This document shows, piece by piece, positions 45,460 to 54,849 of a DNA stretch of 64,000 nucleotides. The stretch is from Liminaster sp045576355 (GTDB taxonomy: Bacteria > Bacteroidota > Bacteroidia > Bacteroidales > UBA3663): contig JAZNGG010000043.1 in assembly GCA_045576355.1 (NCBI GenBank), positions 11,594 through 75,593 of the forward strand, read 5' to 3'. Position 1 is the first letter of the stretch. Every line of letters starts with the position of its first letter. Under the pieces are notes generated by a model, which was given only the letters and a program-made list of their open reading frames with translations, was not told where the DNA came from and searched no databases. The position numbers were made by a program, and so were the translations under genes.

Positions 45460-45731
45460 TGCTTCTGTATTGTATCTTTTTAATAAGTGAGTGTTACTTT
45501 TATTTGTTGTAGAGAAAGGTCTCTGTACCCTTTGAGGTAGTTATAAAAGGTTGAATCATATATTAAAATTCTTCTAACCCATTACCTTGCAAAGATAAGG
45601 CTTTATTTTAAATATCCGTTGTTTAGTATAATAAAGTTTCTCCTTACACTCCAAAACATAAGGTTCGATGCTTCCAAATGGAAAAAAAGAGGAGCGAAAA
45701 CAGGGCAAGCCGGAAATAATTTTTACTTTTT

Positions 45732-45763
45732 TATGGGAAAATAAATAATATCCATTAAATTTG
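45732..45763 (+). promoter_or_regulatory. Probable promoter of the purine permease gene
   Basis: TATG (45732-45735, one mismatch to TTTG), 20-nt spacer, TAAATTTG (45756-45763, perfect). The gap 45460-45797 otherwise has only the minus-strand -7 box at 45590-45597. No purine riboswitch is visible. Confidence 0.5.
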
Positions 45764-45797
45764 CGACTTCAGAAGAGAAAACGAAACTACCAGATCT

Positions 45798-47093
45798 ATG
45801 TTACTTAAAAAACTTTTCGGATTTAATCCTAAAATCCATTCGGTAAAAACCGAAATTCTAGCCGGTATCACTACATTTTTGACTATGGCATACATCTTGG
45901 CAGTCAATCCGGACATTTTTAAAGCCATCGAAGGGATGCCTAATGGCGCAGTATTTACAGCAACAGGCATTGCAGCCATCACCGGTACGTTACTCATGAG
46001 TTTGTATGCCAAACTTCCGTTTGCTACAGCTCCCGGTATGGGTCTGAATGCTTTTTTTGTTTATACGGTCTGTCTCTCTATGGGGTATAGCTGGCAGTTT
46101 GCTTTGACAGCGATCCTGATTGAGGGTTTTCTTTTTGTCTTGATGACCATCACTAATATCAGAAGTTTGATCGTAGATGCCATTCCCACCTCCATCAAGC
46201 ATGCCATTGGGGTCGGTATAGGACTATTTATCGCCGCTCTTGGTTTGAAAAATGCGGGTATTATCGTTGCCAACGAAGCTACATTGATTACCTTGGGAGA
46301 CATTACTCAGAGTGCTCCCCTTGTGGCTCTTATCGGTATATTGATCACCGGTGTGCTCACGATCTATAATGTAAAAGGAGGAATATTGATCGGTATTTTG
46401 GCAACCACGTTGATCGGTATCCCCTTCGGGCTTACACACTTTGATGGAGTTTTGAGTTCGCCGCCTAGTATCGAACCGATTTTCATGCAGTTTGAGTGGC
46501 AGAATATCTTTACGCTGGACATGATAGCTGTGATTTTTACGTTCTTGTTTATCGATATGTTTGACACTATCGGAACAATCATCGGAGTTATGGGCAATGC
46601 CGGAATGCTCAAAAAAGATGGTGATATGCGAGAAGTGAATAAGGCATTTATGGCAGACGCTGTTGCCACAGTGGTAGGAGCTTGTGTCGGAACAAGTACG
46701 ACGACCACATTTGTGGAGAGTGGTGCCGGTGTGGCACAAGGTGGCCGCACGGGACTTACCTCGTTTACCACGGCTTGCTGCTTTACCATTGCACTCTTTT
46801 TTGCCCCATTGTTTTTGGCTATACCCAGTGTAGCTACAGCACCGGCACTTTTCATCGTTGGTCTGTTTATGGCTAAAGTTGTGGGTGAAATTAACTTTAC
46901 AGACTACCGAGAGAGTTTGCCGGCGTTCCTCACATTGGTACTTATGCCTCTTAGTGGTAGTATTTCTGATGGCATTTTGCTCGGTATTATCTTTTATACT
47001 TTGCTCAATGCATTTAGCGGAAAAATCAAGAGACTCAGTCCTACCCTTTGGGTGTTGACCGCCATCTTTATTGCGGCTTACATATTTATTTAA
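45798..47093 (+). CDS. NCS2-family purine permease (AzgA/PbuG-like)
   Basis: The 431-residue membrane protein has about 12-13 helices. It shows the AzgA-type pattern: KTEILAGITTFLTMAYILAVNP near the start, FATAPGMGLNAFFVYTVC, IPTSIKHAIGVGIGLFIA, FLFIDMFDTIGTIIGV and AVVGACVGTSTTTTFVESGAGVA-like text in the C-terminal half. Members import hypoxanthine, guanine or adenine by proton symport. It is transcribed alone, between a promoter at 45732-45763 and a strong terminator. Confidence 0.94.
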   Translation: MLLKKLFGFNPKIHSVKTEILAGITTFLTMAYILAVNPDIFKAIEGMPNGAVFTATGIAAITGTLLMSLYAKLPFATAPGMGLNAFFVYTVCLSMGYSWQFALTAILIEGFLFVLMTITNIRSLIVDAIPTSIKHAIGVGIGLFIAALGLKNAGIIVANEATLITLGDITQSAPLVALIGILITGVLTIYNVKGGILIGILATTLIGIPFGLTHFDGVLSSPPSIEPIFMQFEWQNIFTLDMIAVIFTFLFIDMFDTIGTIIGVMGNAGMLKKDGDMREVNKAFMADAVATVVGACVGTSTTTTFVESGAGVAQGGRTGLTSFTTACCFTIALFFAPLFLAIPSVATAPALFIVGLFMAKVVGEINFTDYRESLPAFLTLVLMPLSGSISDGILLGIIFYTLLNAFSGKIKRLSPTLWVLTAIFIAAYIFI

Positions 47094-47102
47094 TAGTATA
47101 TT

Positions 47103-47164
47103 AAGGAAAACAGAAAGGAGTAGTCTATACTATATATAGTCCTCTTTTCGGTTTTCCTTTTTTT
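47103..47164 (+). terminator. Rho-independent terminator of the purine permease gene
   Basis: AAGGAAAACAGAAAGGAG pairs with CCTCTTTTCGGTTTTCCTT, leaving a middle AT loop, and is followed by a T run. Confidence 0.85.
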
Positions 47165-47209
47165 GTCCTCCTCCCGATTGTGGATTGAGTGAGGGTGAAT
47201 GGAAAAACC

Positions 47210-48163
47210 ATGGAGATCGCTTGTTGCACAGATAGCAATTACTTGAAGCATTGCATCACAATGTTCCTCTCCCTTTTAGATAATAATCAAGGGGAGAAGA
47301 TCTGTATTCATTTGCTTGCCAATGGTTTGACAGATGCAGAGCAGCAACTGGTGCAGCAGTGTGTCAGAAAAAAAGGTGCGCAGATCTCACTATATAATAT
47401 TTCAGACCAACTCTTCGAATCCTTCTCTTTAGGAAATGTCGAAGGACATATCTCCAAGACCACATTTGCGCGACTTTTTCTTCCTTCCATTCTCCCACTT
47501 AATATAGAGAGGATCTTGTATCTCGACTGCGATATCATCATTACAGATAATCTTCTTTCGCTTTGGCAATATGATTTGGGAAACAATGAAATCGGAGCCG
47601 TTGAGGATGATGCGAGCGGAATCGCTACTCAATATGAACGTTTGCATCTCCCTCTGAGTCATATATATTTCAATGCCGGAGTATTACTGATAGACTTAAA
47701 TCGTTGGAGAGCAAGAGGTTTTCAGCAATTGGCTGTCGATTATCTAAACCAAAATGGACGAGATCTGCGCTATGCTGATCAGGATGTGCTGAATGTCCTT
47801 TGTTGTGGTAGATGTTGCTACCTGCCATTCAGATATAATGTCTATGAATCTCTCCTGCGAGAAGAGGTGCCTCGCATCAGAAAAGAGGCGTTAAAAGAGA
47901 TCCCACAGGCATTGGAAAGCCCTGCTATTATCCACTTTACATATATCTGGAAGCCGTGGGTGTATCACTCTTTTCATCCTTATAAAAAACTCTATTATTA
48001 TTATCTTGACCAGACGAAGTGGAGAGGGGAAAGACCTCGAGCCACATGGAAAGGTTGGCTATTCAGAGTGGCATGGAGGGGTGCTGCACTCCTGCATTGT
48101 GTCAATAGATATCTCCCCATCTCTCATAGTCTCAAAGAGAAGTTTAAACAAGCAGGGATTTAA
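47210..48163 (+). CDS. Glycosyltransferase family 8 protein
   Basis: From the ATG at 47210 the protein has 317 residues. It has the GT8 fold: EIACCTDSNYLKHCITM at the start, FARLFLPSILPLNIERIL and the metal-binding YLDCDII (DxD), then GVLLIDLNRWRARGF, RYADQDVLNVL and HFTYIWKPWV. GT8 enzymes in bacteria transfer glucose or galactose onto LPS core or other glycans with retention. An upstream GTG at 47189 is possible but less likely. It begins the surface-glycan region. Confidence 0.92.
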   Translation: MEIACCTDSNYLKHCITMFLSLLDNNQGEKICIHLLANGLTDAEQQLVQQCVRKKGAQISLYNISDQLFESFSLGNVEGHISKTTFARLFLPSILPLNIERILYLDCDIIITDNLLSLWQYDLGNNEIGAVEDDASGIATQYERLHLPLSHIYFNAGVLLIDLNRWRARGFQQLAVDYLNQNGRDLRYADQDVLNVLCCGRCCYLPFRYNVYESLLREEVPRIRKEALKEIPQALESPAIIHFTYIWKPWVYHSFHPYKKLYYYYLDQTKWRGERPRATWKGWLFRVAWRGAALLHCVNRYLPISHSLKEKFKQAGI

Positions 48164-48179
48164 ACATAACCGGGTCTCA

Positions 48180-48383
48180 TTAGACTGTCAAGTCATAACA
48201 TTGTGGCGTATTATCCCCAATATTGTGAATAATTGTCCTGCGTATTGTGTACATTTTTATGAAGGCATTTTTTATCGGTTTGTTAGCCTGTCTTAATGCT
48301 TTTAATAAGCGGGACGAACTACTTTGTGTTCTAGTGCGATTCTTCTTGGAGTCTAACGCGTCGGCACTCGTGAGGTCACGCAT
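48180..48383 (-). pseudogene. Possible relic open frame inside the dispersed repeat, copy 2
   Basis: A 67-residue open frame with no recognised domain. The segment LLKALRQANKP resembles LLIKVLRVANKP read from copy 1 of the repeat at 10030-10190, where the frame is broken by stops. I read it as the remnant 3' end of a lost gene, probably mobile. It is an alternative that the frame is chance. Confidence 0.25.
48195..48345 (-). repeat. Dispersed 160-bp repeat, copy 2
   Basis: The reverse complement matches 10030-10190. The best block is 24 identical nt (48238-48261 with 10119-10142), followed by an imperfect palindrome near 48195-48237. It lies between the GT8 and GT2 genes, whose 3' ends converge here. 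Confidence 0.6.
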
Positions 48384-48424
48384 CAGTACAGAAAAAGGGT
48401 TCCTTCTTATCGAGAGAAAAAGGG

Positions 48425-49258
48425 CTAAGCACGTTTGCTAAAATAAGGGAAAAGCGTCTGCAAGTGGATCAAAATATAGCGGACTATGGCAATAAAGAGA
48501 GAGTTGTGTTTGCGATCAAAATAAAAAGCCTCTCGTGGATTATAATATGATAGGGGAGAGTAGAGATATTTCCATCGGGCAGATAAAGGATATGACGCAT
48601 CAAAACATGGTTGCAATTGCTTGTCGGCATGACAATACCCGACAGGTTGGGCTGTAGTAAAGACACTGATGCCCAACTTTCCAGCTCTTAATGCATAATC
48701 ATAATCTCCGAAAGCGTGTTGGTAATATGGATCATTCATCCCTACTTGCTGAAAGACTCTGCGAGGGATAAGTACGACATTGCCATTCATGATTCTGACT
48801 TTTTTCATCTCATGATCAGCCTCTAATTTTCCTCCACGAACTCTGCCCCCGAAACTGATTTTGTCCGATCCTTCTTGCTCTAATAATGTCCCGGCGATGA
48901 GTGCGTTATCTCCCTGTCGGCGAGAACATTCCAGTAAGTGAGACAATCCGTCTTCATTCAGTTGGACATCATCATTCAACCAGAGAAAATAATCGAAAGT
49001 TTTGTTTTCTTGAATCGCAGCAGACCAGGATGCATACATCCCACGATTCCAAAACAGAGATCCATCTCCTTTAATTACTTTGACTTCCGGATACTGGGAA
49101 ATGACAGCCTCTGCTGTCCCATCAGTACTCCCATCATCGGTCATAAAGAGAGATAAGGCGACAGACCGAATGTCCGACTGCGTAAAAAGCCGTTGCAAAC
49201 AGGATAAGGTCTGATCTTTTCGGTTGTGGACAGTCTGCAGGACTGCAATGGTTTTCAT
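48425..49258 (-). CDS. Glycosyltransferase family 2 protein
   Basis: The 277-residue protein has a GT-A fold: VLQTVHNRKDQTLSCLQRL near the start, MTDDGSTDGTAEAV, NRGMYASWSAAIQ, and the DxD-like LWLNDDVQLNEDG, then GGKLEADHEMKKVRIMNGNVV and FGDYDYALRAGK. It matches rhamnosyl/galactofuranosyl-type GT2 enzymes (WcaA/RfbN-like); the sugar cannot be fixed. It is transcribed opposite to the flanking glycan genes. The dispersed repeat lies just downstream. Confidence 0.88.
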   Translation of the reverse strand: MKTIAVLQTVHNRKDQTLSCLQRLFTQSDIRSVALSLFMTDDGSTDGTAEAVISQYPEVKVIKGDGSLFWNRGMYASWSAAIQENKTFDYFLWLNDDVQLNEDGLSHLLECSRRQGDNALIAGTLLEQEGSDKISFGGRVRGGKLEADHEMKKVRIMNGNVVLIPRRVFQQVGMNDPYYQHAFGDYDYALRAGKLGISVFTTAQPVGYCHADKQLQPCFDASYPLSARWKYLYSPLSYYNPREAFYFDRKHNSLFIAIVRYILIHLQTLFPYFSKRA

Positions 49259-49455
49259 CTGTCAAAAGGTGTGAATGTATATGTGGGTGGGATTCCCCAA
49301 AAAGATACACGCAGTGTAATCATGCGTCAAACATCTCGTGGCGAATATACTACATTTTTTAGGTTTGCCAAAATTTAATGAATAAAAGCTTATTATTCAG
49401 TTATAAATAATTATCTTTGCAAAGAAATCAACAGAATATCTAACAACCCATAGTT

Positions 49456-50583
49456 ATGAAGATCCTCCTCCTCGGTGAATATAGTAATCTGCATCACACG
49501 CTCAGTGAGGCGCTCCGAGTTCAGGGGCATGAGGTCCTTTTAATTTCAGATGGTGACGGATGGAAAAACTATCCTCGAGACATTGATTTGAGTCGAAAGA
49601 AAGCAGGGCTTTGGGGCTCGATACTTTATATGGCAGAGTTGCTGAGATTGTTGCCTCGAATGAAAGGATATGACGTTGTACAACTCATAAATCCGGTATT
49701 CCTTCATCTCAAACCCCGATGGAATCGGTGGGTCTTTCAATACTTGCGTCATCACAATCGCAAGATTAGTCTCGGTTTGTTTGGTGATGATTATTATGTG
49801 TTTACTCGTTCACAAGACTCTCGGTATTTCCGTTATACAGACTTTTTTGCGCAAGGGAAAAACATCGATCATGCAGTCAATCGCAAAAGATTGGCAGAAT
49901 GGACTCATCCCTCCAGGGCTCAACTCAATCAATACATTGCTCTGCAATCAGATCTCCTCATTGCCTGTCTTTATGAGTATTATCATGTCTATGATACACC
50001 GGAATTTAAGAGTCGCCTCCACTATGCTGCACTCCCGATAGTTCCTCTTCCGGAGATTCGTCCTCGGGACTTCTTTGGACCAAAGCGTAAAATCAAGATC
50101 CTTATGGGAATCCAAAAAGATCGCAGTGCTGTCAAGGGGACAGATCGGATGCTCCCGATTTTCAGAAAGTTGGCAGACAGATATCCGGAGGAGATCAGCT
50201 TGACCCTTGTCGAATCCATTCCCTTTGATCAATATCGTCGCTTGTTGGCTGAGACAGACATATTAGTAGATCAACTCTATTCTTATACCCCGGCGATGAA
50301 TGCATTGGAGGCGATGCGTAATGGTACAATAGTGGTCAGTGGAGGAGAAGAGGAGGCGTATGACTTCATCGGAGAAAAGGAGCTACGACCCATCATCAAT
50401 CTTAGGCCGGGAGAAGATGAGTATAATTATACTCTGTTGGAAAATACCATTTTAGATCGCACGCGGCTGGCAAAAATGTCTGAAGAAAGTATCGCTTATG
50501 TCTGCAAACACCATGATGCAGATAAAGTTGCCCAAAAATACATAGACATTTTCGGTCAAGAGCTACTGAAAATTTTGCCATAA
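49456..50583 (+). CDS. Glycosyltransferase (GT4-like GT-B fold)
   Basis: The 375-residue protein starts with a Rossmann half (ILLLGEYSNLHHTLSEALR, GHEVLLISDGDGW) and ends with a second half bearing KILMGIQKDRSAVKG, LVDQLYSYTPAMNALEAMRNG and VVSGGEEEAYDF, which resemble the nucleotide-sugar site of GT-B enzymes. It is a divergent member of the GT4-like group. It ends 25 nt before the mtaB ATG. A -7 box TATCTTTG lies at 49412-49419. Substrate unknown. Confidence 0.82.
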   Translation: MKILLLGEYSNLHHTLSEALRVQGHEVLLISDGDGWKNYPRDIDLSRKKAGLWGSILYMAELLRLLPRMKGYDVVQLINPVFLHLKPRWNRWVFQYLRHHNRKISLGLFGDDYYVFTRSQDSRYFRYTDFFAQGKNIDHAVNRKRLAEWTHPSRAQLNQYIALQSDLLIACLYEYYHVYDTPEFKSRLHYAALPIVPLPEIRPRDFFGPKRKIKILMGIQKDRSAVKGTDRMLPIFRKLADRYPEEISLTLVESIPFDQYRRLLAETDILVDQLYSYTPAMNALEAMRNGTIVVSGGEEEAYDFIGEKELRPIINLRPGEDEYNYTLLENTILDRTRLAKMSEESIAYVCKHHDADKVAQKYIDIFGQELLKILP

Positions 50584-50604
50584 AAACGCTTTGCACTATC
50601 TTTG
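50574..50604 (+). promoter_or_regulatory. Promoter of mtaB, nearly leaderless
   Basis: TTTG (50574-50577), 19-nt spacer, TATCTTTG (50597-50604): a perfect Bacteroidetes promoter overlapping the end of the upstream gene. The usual start site, five to seven nt after the -7 box, would fall on or next to the ATG at 50609. Confidence 0.65.
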
Positions 50605-50608
50605 TCCC

Positions 50609-51946
50609 ATGAATTATCAAAATAAAACGGTATGTTACTACACATTGGGTTGCAAGCTCAATTTTGCTGAGACTTCTACATTAGCCCATCAGTTGGCAAT
50701 GTTGGGTTTCAACAAAGTTCAACGGGGTTGTCCTGCTGATCTTGTAGTGGTCAATACTTGTGCGGTGACAGAGCAGGCAACAGCTAAATGCAGACAGCAG
50801 ATTCGGAAACTGATTAGAGAAAATTCGACAGCTTTTGTGATCGTGACCGGTTGCTATGCTCAAATCGGAGCGGAAGCTGTGGCTGCCATCGTTGGTGTGG
50901 ATTGGATCGTAGGAGCAGAAGAAAAAGGAGATATTTCTCTTCGCTTAGGAGATTTAAGCAAGAAGGAAAAACCCCTCATTGAAGTCAGCCGTTATCAAGA
51001 GATACAATCTTTCCATCATTCTTGTTCACAGGATGATCGTACCCGTCATTTCCTCAAAGTGCAGGATGGGTGTGATTATTTCTGTACCTATTGCACCATT
51101 CCTATTGCTCGGGGAAAAAGTCGAAATCCTAAAATCGAGACTTTGATTAGTCAAGCGCAAAAAGTGGCAGAGGAGGGTGGTAAGGAGATTGTGCTCACGG
51201 GTGTAAACATCGGTGACTTTGGTCGCTCGACAGGAGAGTCTTTTTTTGATCTGATTCGGGCTTTAGATGAGGTGGATGGGGTAGAACGATACAGGATTTC
51301 CAGCATCGAACCCAACCTTTTAACCGATGAAATGATCCATTGGGTAGCTGAGTCCAAAAGGTTTGCGCCGCATTTCCATATCCCATTACAAGCCGGCAGT
51401 GATGAAGTTTTGAAATTGATGCGGAGACGCTATGATACAGATCTGTTCCGTCATAAAATCGAATTGATAAAGGCCGTTATGCCGGATGCTTTCATCGGAG
51501 TAGATGTAATGGCCGGGATGAGGGGGGAAACTGCTCTGCTGTTTGAACAATGTTACCGGTTCCTTTCTTCTCTTCCTGTCAGCCAATTACATCCGTTTAC
51601 ATATAGTGAGAGGGCAGGTACGAAAGCTTTGCAGATTACACCGATTGTTCCCATTCCGGAAAGACATGAGCGGACTCGCCGACTTGTTGAGCTCTCGGAA
51701 GAGAAGCAACGGTTGTTTTATGAAAGTCAGTTCGGATCGATCAGAAGAGTCCTTTGGGAACAGCCGCCTCGCGGACATAACCATATGCATGGGTTTACCG
51801 AAAACTACGTTCGAGTTACCCACCGCTATATTCCCGAATGGATCAATACTTGTCGCGATGTAATCTTAGGAAAAGAGATTGGTGTTAGTTCGCAAGGACT
51901 TGAGTTGCCTGTTTTTGACCTTGAGACCGAAAAATTATCCATTTAA
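50609..51946 (+). CDS. mtaB: tRNA t6A37 methylthiotransferase MtaB
   Basis: This radical-SAM enzyme converts t6A37 to ms2t6A in tRNAs reading ANN codons. From the ATG at 50609 it has 445 residues. Domains: UPF0004 (TLGCKLNFAETSTLAHQL, NTCAVTEQA with Cys ligands, TGCYAQ), the radical-SAM motif CDYFCTYCTIP (CxxxCxxC) near residue 150, and a TRAM-like C-terminus. It follows a glycosyltransferase gene but has its own promoter. Sua5 and ECF-type genes nearby supply the substrate pathway. Confidence 0.95.
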   Translation: MNYQNKTVCYYTLGCKLNFAETSTLAHQLAMLGFNKVQRGCPADLVVVNTCAVTEQATAKCRQQIRKLIRENSTAFVIVTGCYAQIGAEAVAAIVGVDWIVGAEEKGDISLRLGDLSKKEKPLIEVSRYQEIQSFHHSCSQDDRTRHFLKVQDGCDYFCTYCTIPIARGKSRNPKIETLISQAQKVAEEGGKEIVLTGVNIGDFGRSTGESFFDLIRALDEVDGVERYRISSIEPNLLTDEMIHWVAESKRFAPHFHIPLQAGSDEVLKLMRRRYDTDLFRHKIELIKAVMPDAFIGVDVMAGMRGETALLFEQCYRFLSSLPVSQLHPFTYSERAGTKALQITPIVPIPERHERTRRLVELSEEKQRLFYESQFGSIRRVLWEQPPRGHNHMHGFTENYVRVTHRYIPEWINTCRDVILGKEIGVSSQGLELPVFDLETEKLSI

Positions 51947-51975
51947 TAACAACCAACAGCTAATAATAACTACTC

Positions 51976-53712
51976 ATGAAACGTTTACACACCCTTTGTC
52001 TGCTATGTCTTGCTGCGCTATTTATGATGCCTGCGGCCTACGCACAACTTTATGATGTCATTGTTGCCAAAGATGGTACGGGAGATTTTGACAACATTCA
52101 AGATGCTGTTTATTCCATCCGAGATTATAAGCCGGAAGGGAGACAACGTATTTTGGTCAAAAAAGGAGTCTATGAAGAGAAACTCATTATTCCTACCTAT
52201 AAAACCAATATTTCATTGATAGGAGAAGACAGAGACTCTACGATCTTGGTATGGCATGATCATGCCAATGTGGTGGATCAACAAGGACGTAAGATCGGCA
52301 CTTTCAGAAGCTATACGCTGCTTGCTGCCGGACCCGGATTTGAGTGTGAGAATATGACCATATCTAACGATGCTATGACTCATCATAATCCCGGATGGTG
52401 GCAATCACGGCAAAATAAAGCCGGTGTCGGTCAGGCTGTGGCTGTTCATATTGAGGGTGACCGGGTGGTATTTCGTAACTGCCGTTTGCTCGGTTTTCAA
52501 GACACCGTGTTTAACGGCAATGGAGACAGCCGACAAATGTTTTATAAATGTTATATAGAGGGTACGGTAGATTTTATTTTTGGTCCTGCCACCGTTTGGT
52601 TTGAGCAGTGCCATATACATGCCATCAGCAATGGATATCTGACTGCAGCCTCAACTCCGGCAGAACATCCTTATGGATATGTTTTCAATCGTTGCCGCAT
52701 CACGACAGACCCTTCTGTTAAGAATGAATGGTTGGGACGCCCATGGAGAAATCATGCCTATACTCTTTTTAAGGAGTGTGAATTACCCAAAACCATCAAC
52801 CCTAAGGGATGGCACAATTGGAATGATCCTATCCGAGAAAAAACGACACGCTATTTGGAATATAAATGTTATGGAGAAGGAGCCTCTCCGGAGACTCGTG
52901 TCGGGTGGTCTAAACAATTGACCGATGCAGAGGCTGCTCTCGTAACACCAGAGAATGTCTTCAGATATGAAACGAATATTTGGAATACTAATGTTTGGGA
53001 ACCTTCTTTCCGAAAAACAGCAGAAACTTTCATCGGTGTTCCTTATGAAGCAGCAACACTCGAGGATCAGAAGAGTGGAGAGGTAGAAGATTTGATTATC
53101 AAACTTGATGGTGTAGATTGCACCTCTTTCGTAGAATATGTGGCTGCGGGTATGATTGGGCGTGTTTGTCCTAAAAATCCGAATGATTCTATCTTAAAGC
53201 GGTTTGTACAGGCCTTGCGCTATGAGGGTGGAAAACGGGGTAATTATGCCACACGAAACCATTATTTTAGCCAGTGGATTAATAACAATGCTGCACAAGG
53301 ATTGCTTCAGGAAATCACTCAAACTCTGCCGGGAGTGAAAGTGAAAAAGATGAAGATTAACTTCATGACGACTCATGCCTCTCTTTATCCTAAACTGTCA
53401 GACTCAAACCTGCTGAAAATAATGAGCCAAAAAGAGCAGATGTTGTCAGAAGAAAACATATATTACCTTCCTAAAAATCGGATTGCCTCGATCTCAGACT
53501 CCTTACAGGAAGGAGATATTATTGCTGTGGTTGCTAAGGGGAAAGGGTTGGATATCCTGCATGTAGGGTTTGTATATGACATGAATGGAAAAAAACATTT
53601 ATTACATGCTTCTTCCAAGGAGAAAAAAGTTGTTGTCGGGCCTACTATCGACCAATATATTCAAGGCAGAAAAGATTGCATAGGCATTCGGGTAGTTCGT
53701 CTGAAATATTAA
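51976..53712 (+). CDS. Pectin methylesterase (CE8) fused to a DUF1460 amidase-like domain
   Basis: A 578-residue secreted protein with signal peptide (1-23). Residues 24-340 are a full CE8 pectinesterase beta-helix with QDT (Asp176), GTVDFIFG (Asp199) and LGRPWR (Arg255), which removes methyl esters from homogalacturonan. Residues 345-578 match DUF1460, a papain-like amidase family of Bacteroidetes: DGVDCTSFVEY (Cys382), YEGGKRGNYATRNHYFSQW, LHVGF (His529) and HLLHASS. The frame is continuous with no stop or linker. The amidase half is often described as cell-wall or N-acyl amidase-like; its substrate is unknown. This combination is unusual. Confidence 0.87.
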   Translation: MKRLHTLCLLCLAALFMMPAAYAQLYDVIVAKDGTGDFDNIQDAVYSIRDYKPEGRQRILVKKGVYEEKLIIPTYKTNISLIGEDRDSTILVWHDHANVVDQQGRKIGTFRSYTLLAAGPGFECENMTISNDAMTHHNPGWWQSRQNKAGVGQAVAVHIEGDRVVFRNCRLLGFQDTVFNGNGDSRQMFYKCYIEGTVDFIFGPATVWFEQCHIHAISNGYLTAASTPAEHPYGYVFNRCRITTDPSVKNEWLGRPWRNHAYTLFKECELPKTINPKGWHNWNDPIREKTTRYLEYKCYGEGASPETRVGWSKQLTDAEAALVTPENVFRYETNIWNTNVWEPSFRKTAETFIGVPYEAATLEDQKSGEVEDLIIKLDGVDCTSFVEYVAAGMIGRVCPKNPNDSILKRFVQALRYEGGKRGNYATRNHYFSQWINNNAAQGLLQEITQTLPGVKVKKMKINFMTTHASLYPKLSDSNLLKIMSQKEQMLSEENIYYLPKNRIASISDSLQEGDIIAVVAKGKGLDILHVGFVYDMNGKKHLLHASSKEKKVVVGPTIDQYIQGRKDCIGIRVVRLKY

Positions 53713-53784
53713 CAGAATTATATCCCTCCCCTTTTTACGATTTAGAAACTCAATAAAACAACGGGTGTTAGAATTATAGATACA

Positions 53785-54756
53785 ATGAGCAAACTGAGTT
53801 ACATTTTCAAAAGCGGTAAAAATAACAAGGCGCTCTATTTCCTAAAGAATTATTGCCGTCTTGTCATTCCGGCAGGGATATATCGCTCAAGGCTGAAAAA
53901 GAGATTGGCTTCTATAGATAATCGTTCTGACAAAGCTTATATCGAAGAGCGTGTTAACTATTATAACAAACTTTCCGAAACAACGTCTTTGCCCGATGAG
54001 ACTCCCTCTATTGCAGACTTTGAGGTAAAAAAGACTAAAGTCTATTATTTTGACATTTACGAATGTATCAGATGGTTTAAAAAGAGCCTTAAATATCTGA
54101 TGCTTCCCGGAGACATCACGATTGTCCCTGCTCATCCGACTTTTGTCAAGAGTCGCCCTGTCCACGGAGAGAACCAAAACTCTGTAATACTAAAACTCAA
54201 CAAGATACGGCATTTTATATTTGTCAATGACAAAACGGACTTTTCTGCCAAAAAAGATATTCTTATCTTTAGAGGTAAAGTGAAAGATAAACCCATCAGG
54301 CAGAAGTTTATGCAGATGTATGTCGGTCATCCGCTTTGTGACTTGGGAGATGTCAGTAAGAATACGACAGATCCTGCAGAATGGAGGACACCCAAGATGA
54401 CTATTGCAGACCAATTACAATATAAATTTATTCTTGCCATAGAGGGCAACGATGTGGCAAGTAATCTCAAGTGGATCATGTCATCTAACTCTGTTGCGGT
54501 GATGCCTCAGCCGACTTATGAAACATGGTTTATGGAGGGAAAGCTGATCCCTAATTACCATTATATTGAAATAAAATCAGATTTTTCGGATTTGGAAGAT
54601 CGGTTGAATTATTATATTGCTCATCCTCAAGAAGCGATCGAGATTGCGAAGCATGCTAATGAGTATGTTGCTCAGTTTAAAGACGAAAAGAGAGAAGAAC
54701 TGATTTCCCTCAGGGTGACTCAAAAATATTTTGAGAAAACAGGGCAGTTGAAATAG
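53785..54756 (+). CDS. Glycosyltransferase family 90 (CAP10-like) protein
   Basis: The 323-residue protein has the CAP10/GT90 layout: a basic N-terminus, YFDIYECIRWFKKSLKYL, KDILIFRGKVKDKPIRQKF, then DQLQYKFILAIEGNDVASNLKWIMSSNSVA-type text (in part) and ETWFMEGKLIPNYHYIEIK. Related enzymes add xylose or other sugars to capsules and LPS, and some are LPS-modifying. It has no signal peptide and acts in the cytoplasm. It lies in the glycan block ahead of glf. Confidence 0.87.
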   Translation: MSKLSYIFKSGKNNKALYFLKNYCRLVIPAGIYRSRLKKRLASIDNRSDKAYIEERVNYYNKLSETTSLPDETPSIADFEVKKTKVYYFDIYECIRWFKKSLKYLMLPGDITIVPAHPTFVKSRPVHGENQNSVILKLNKIRHFIFVNDKTDFSAKKDILIFRGKVKDKPIRQKFMQMYVGHPLCDLGDVSKNTTDPAEWRTPKMTIADQLQYKFILAIEGNDVASNLKWIMSSNSVAVMPQPTYETWFMEGKLIPNYHYIEIKSDFSDLEDRLNYYIAHPQEAIEIAKHANEYVAQFKDEKREELISLRVTQKYFEKTGQLK

Positions 54757-54849
54757 AGCAAAAACCGGAAATAACAACAACTTTCTGTCTTTGGACACTG
54801 CTTTTATATTAAAAAGAGGATACACTTAACAAAACATTAAACTCGCATT

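Noticed and set aside
45460..45797. Possible purine riboswitch before the NCS2 permease gene
   Set aside because: No purine-riboswitch three-way junction or conserved loop sequence was seen, only promoter boxes.
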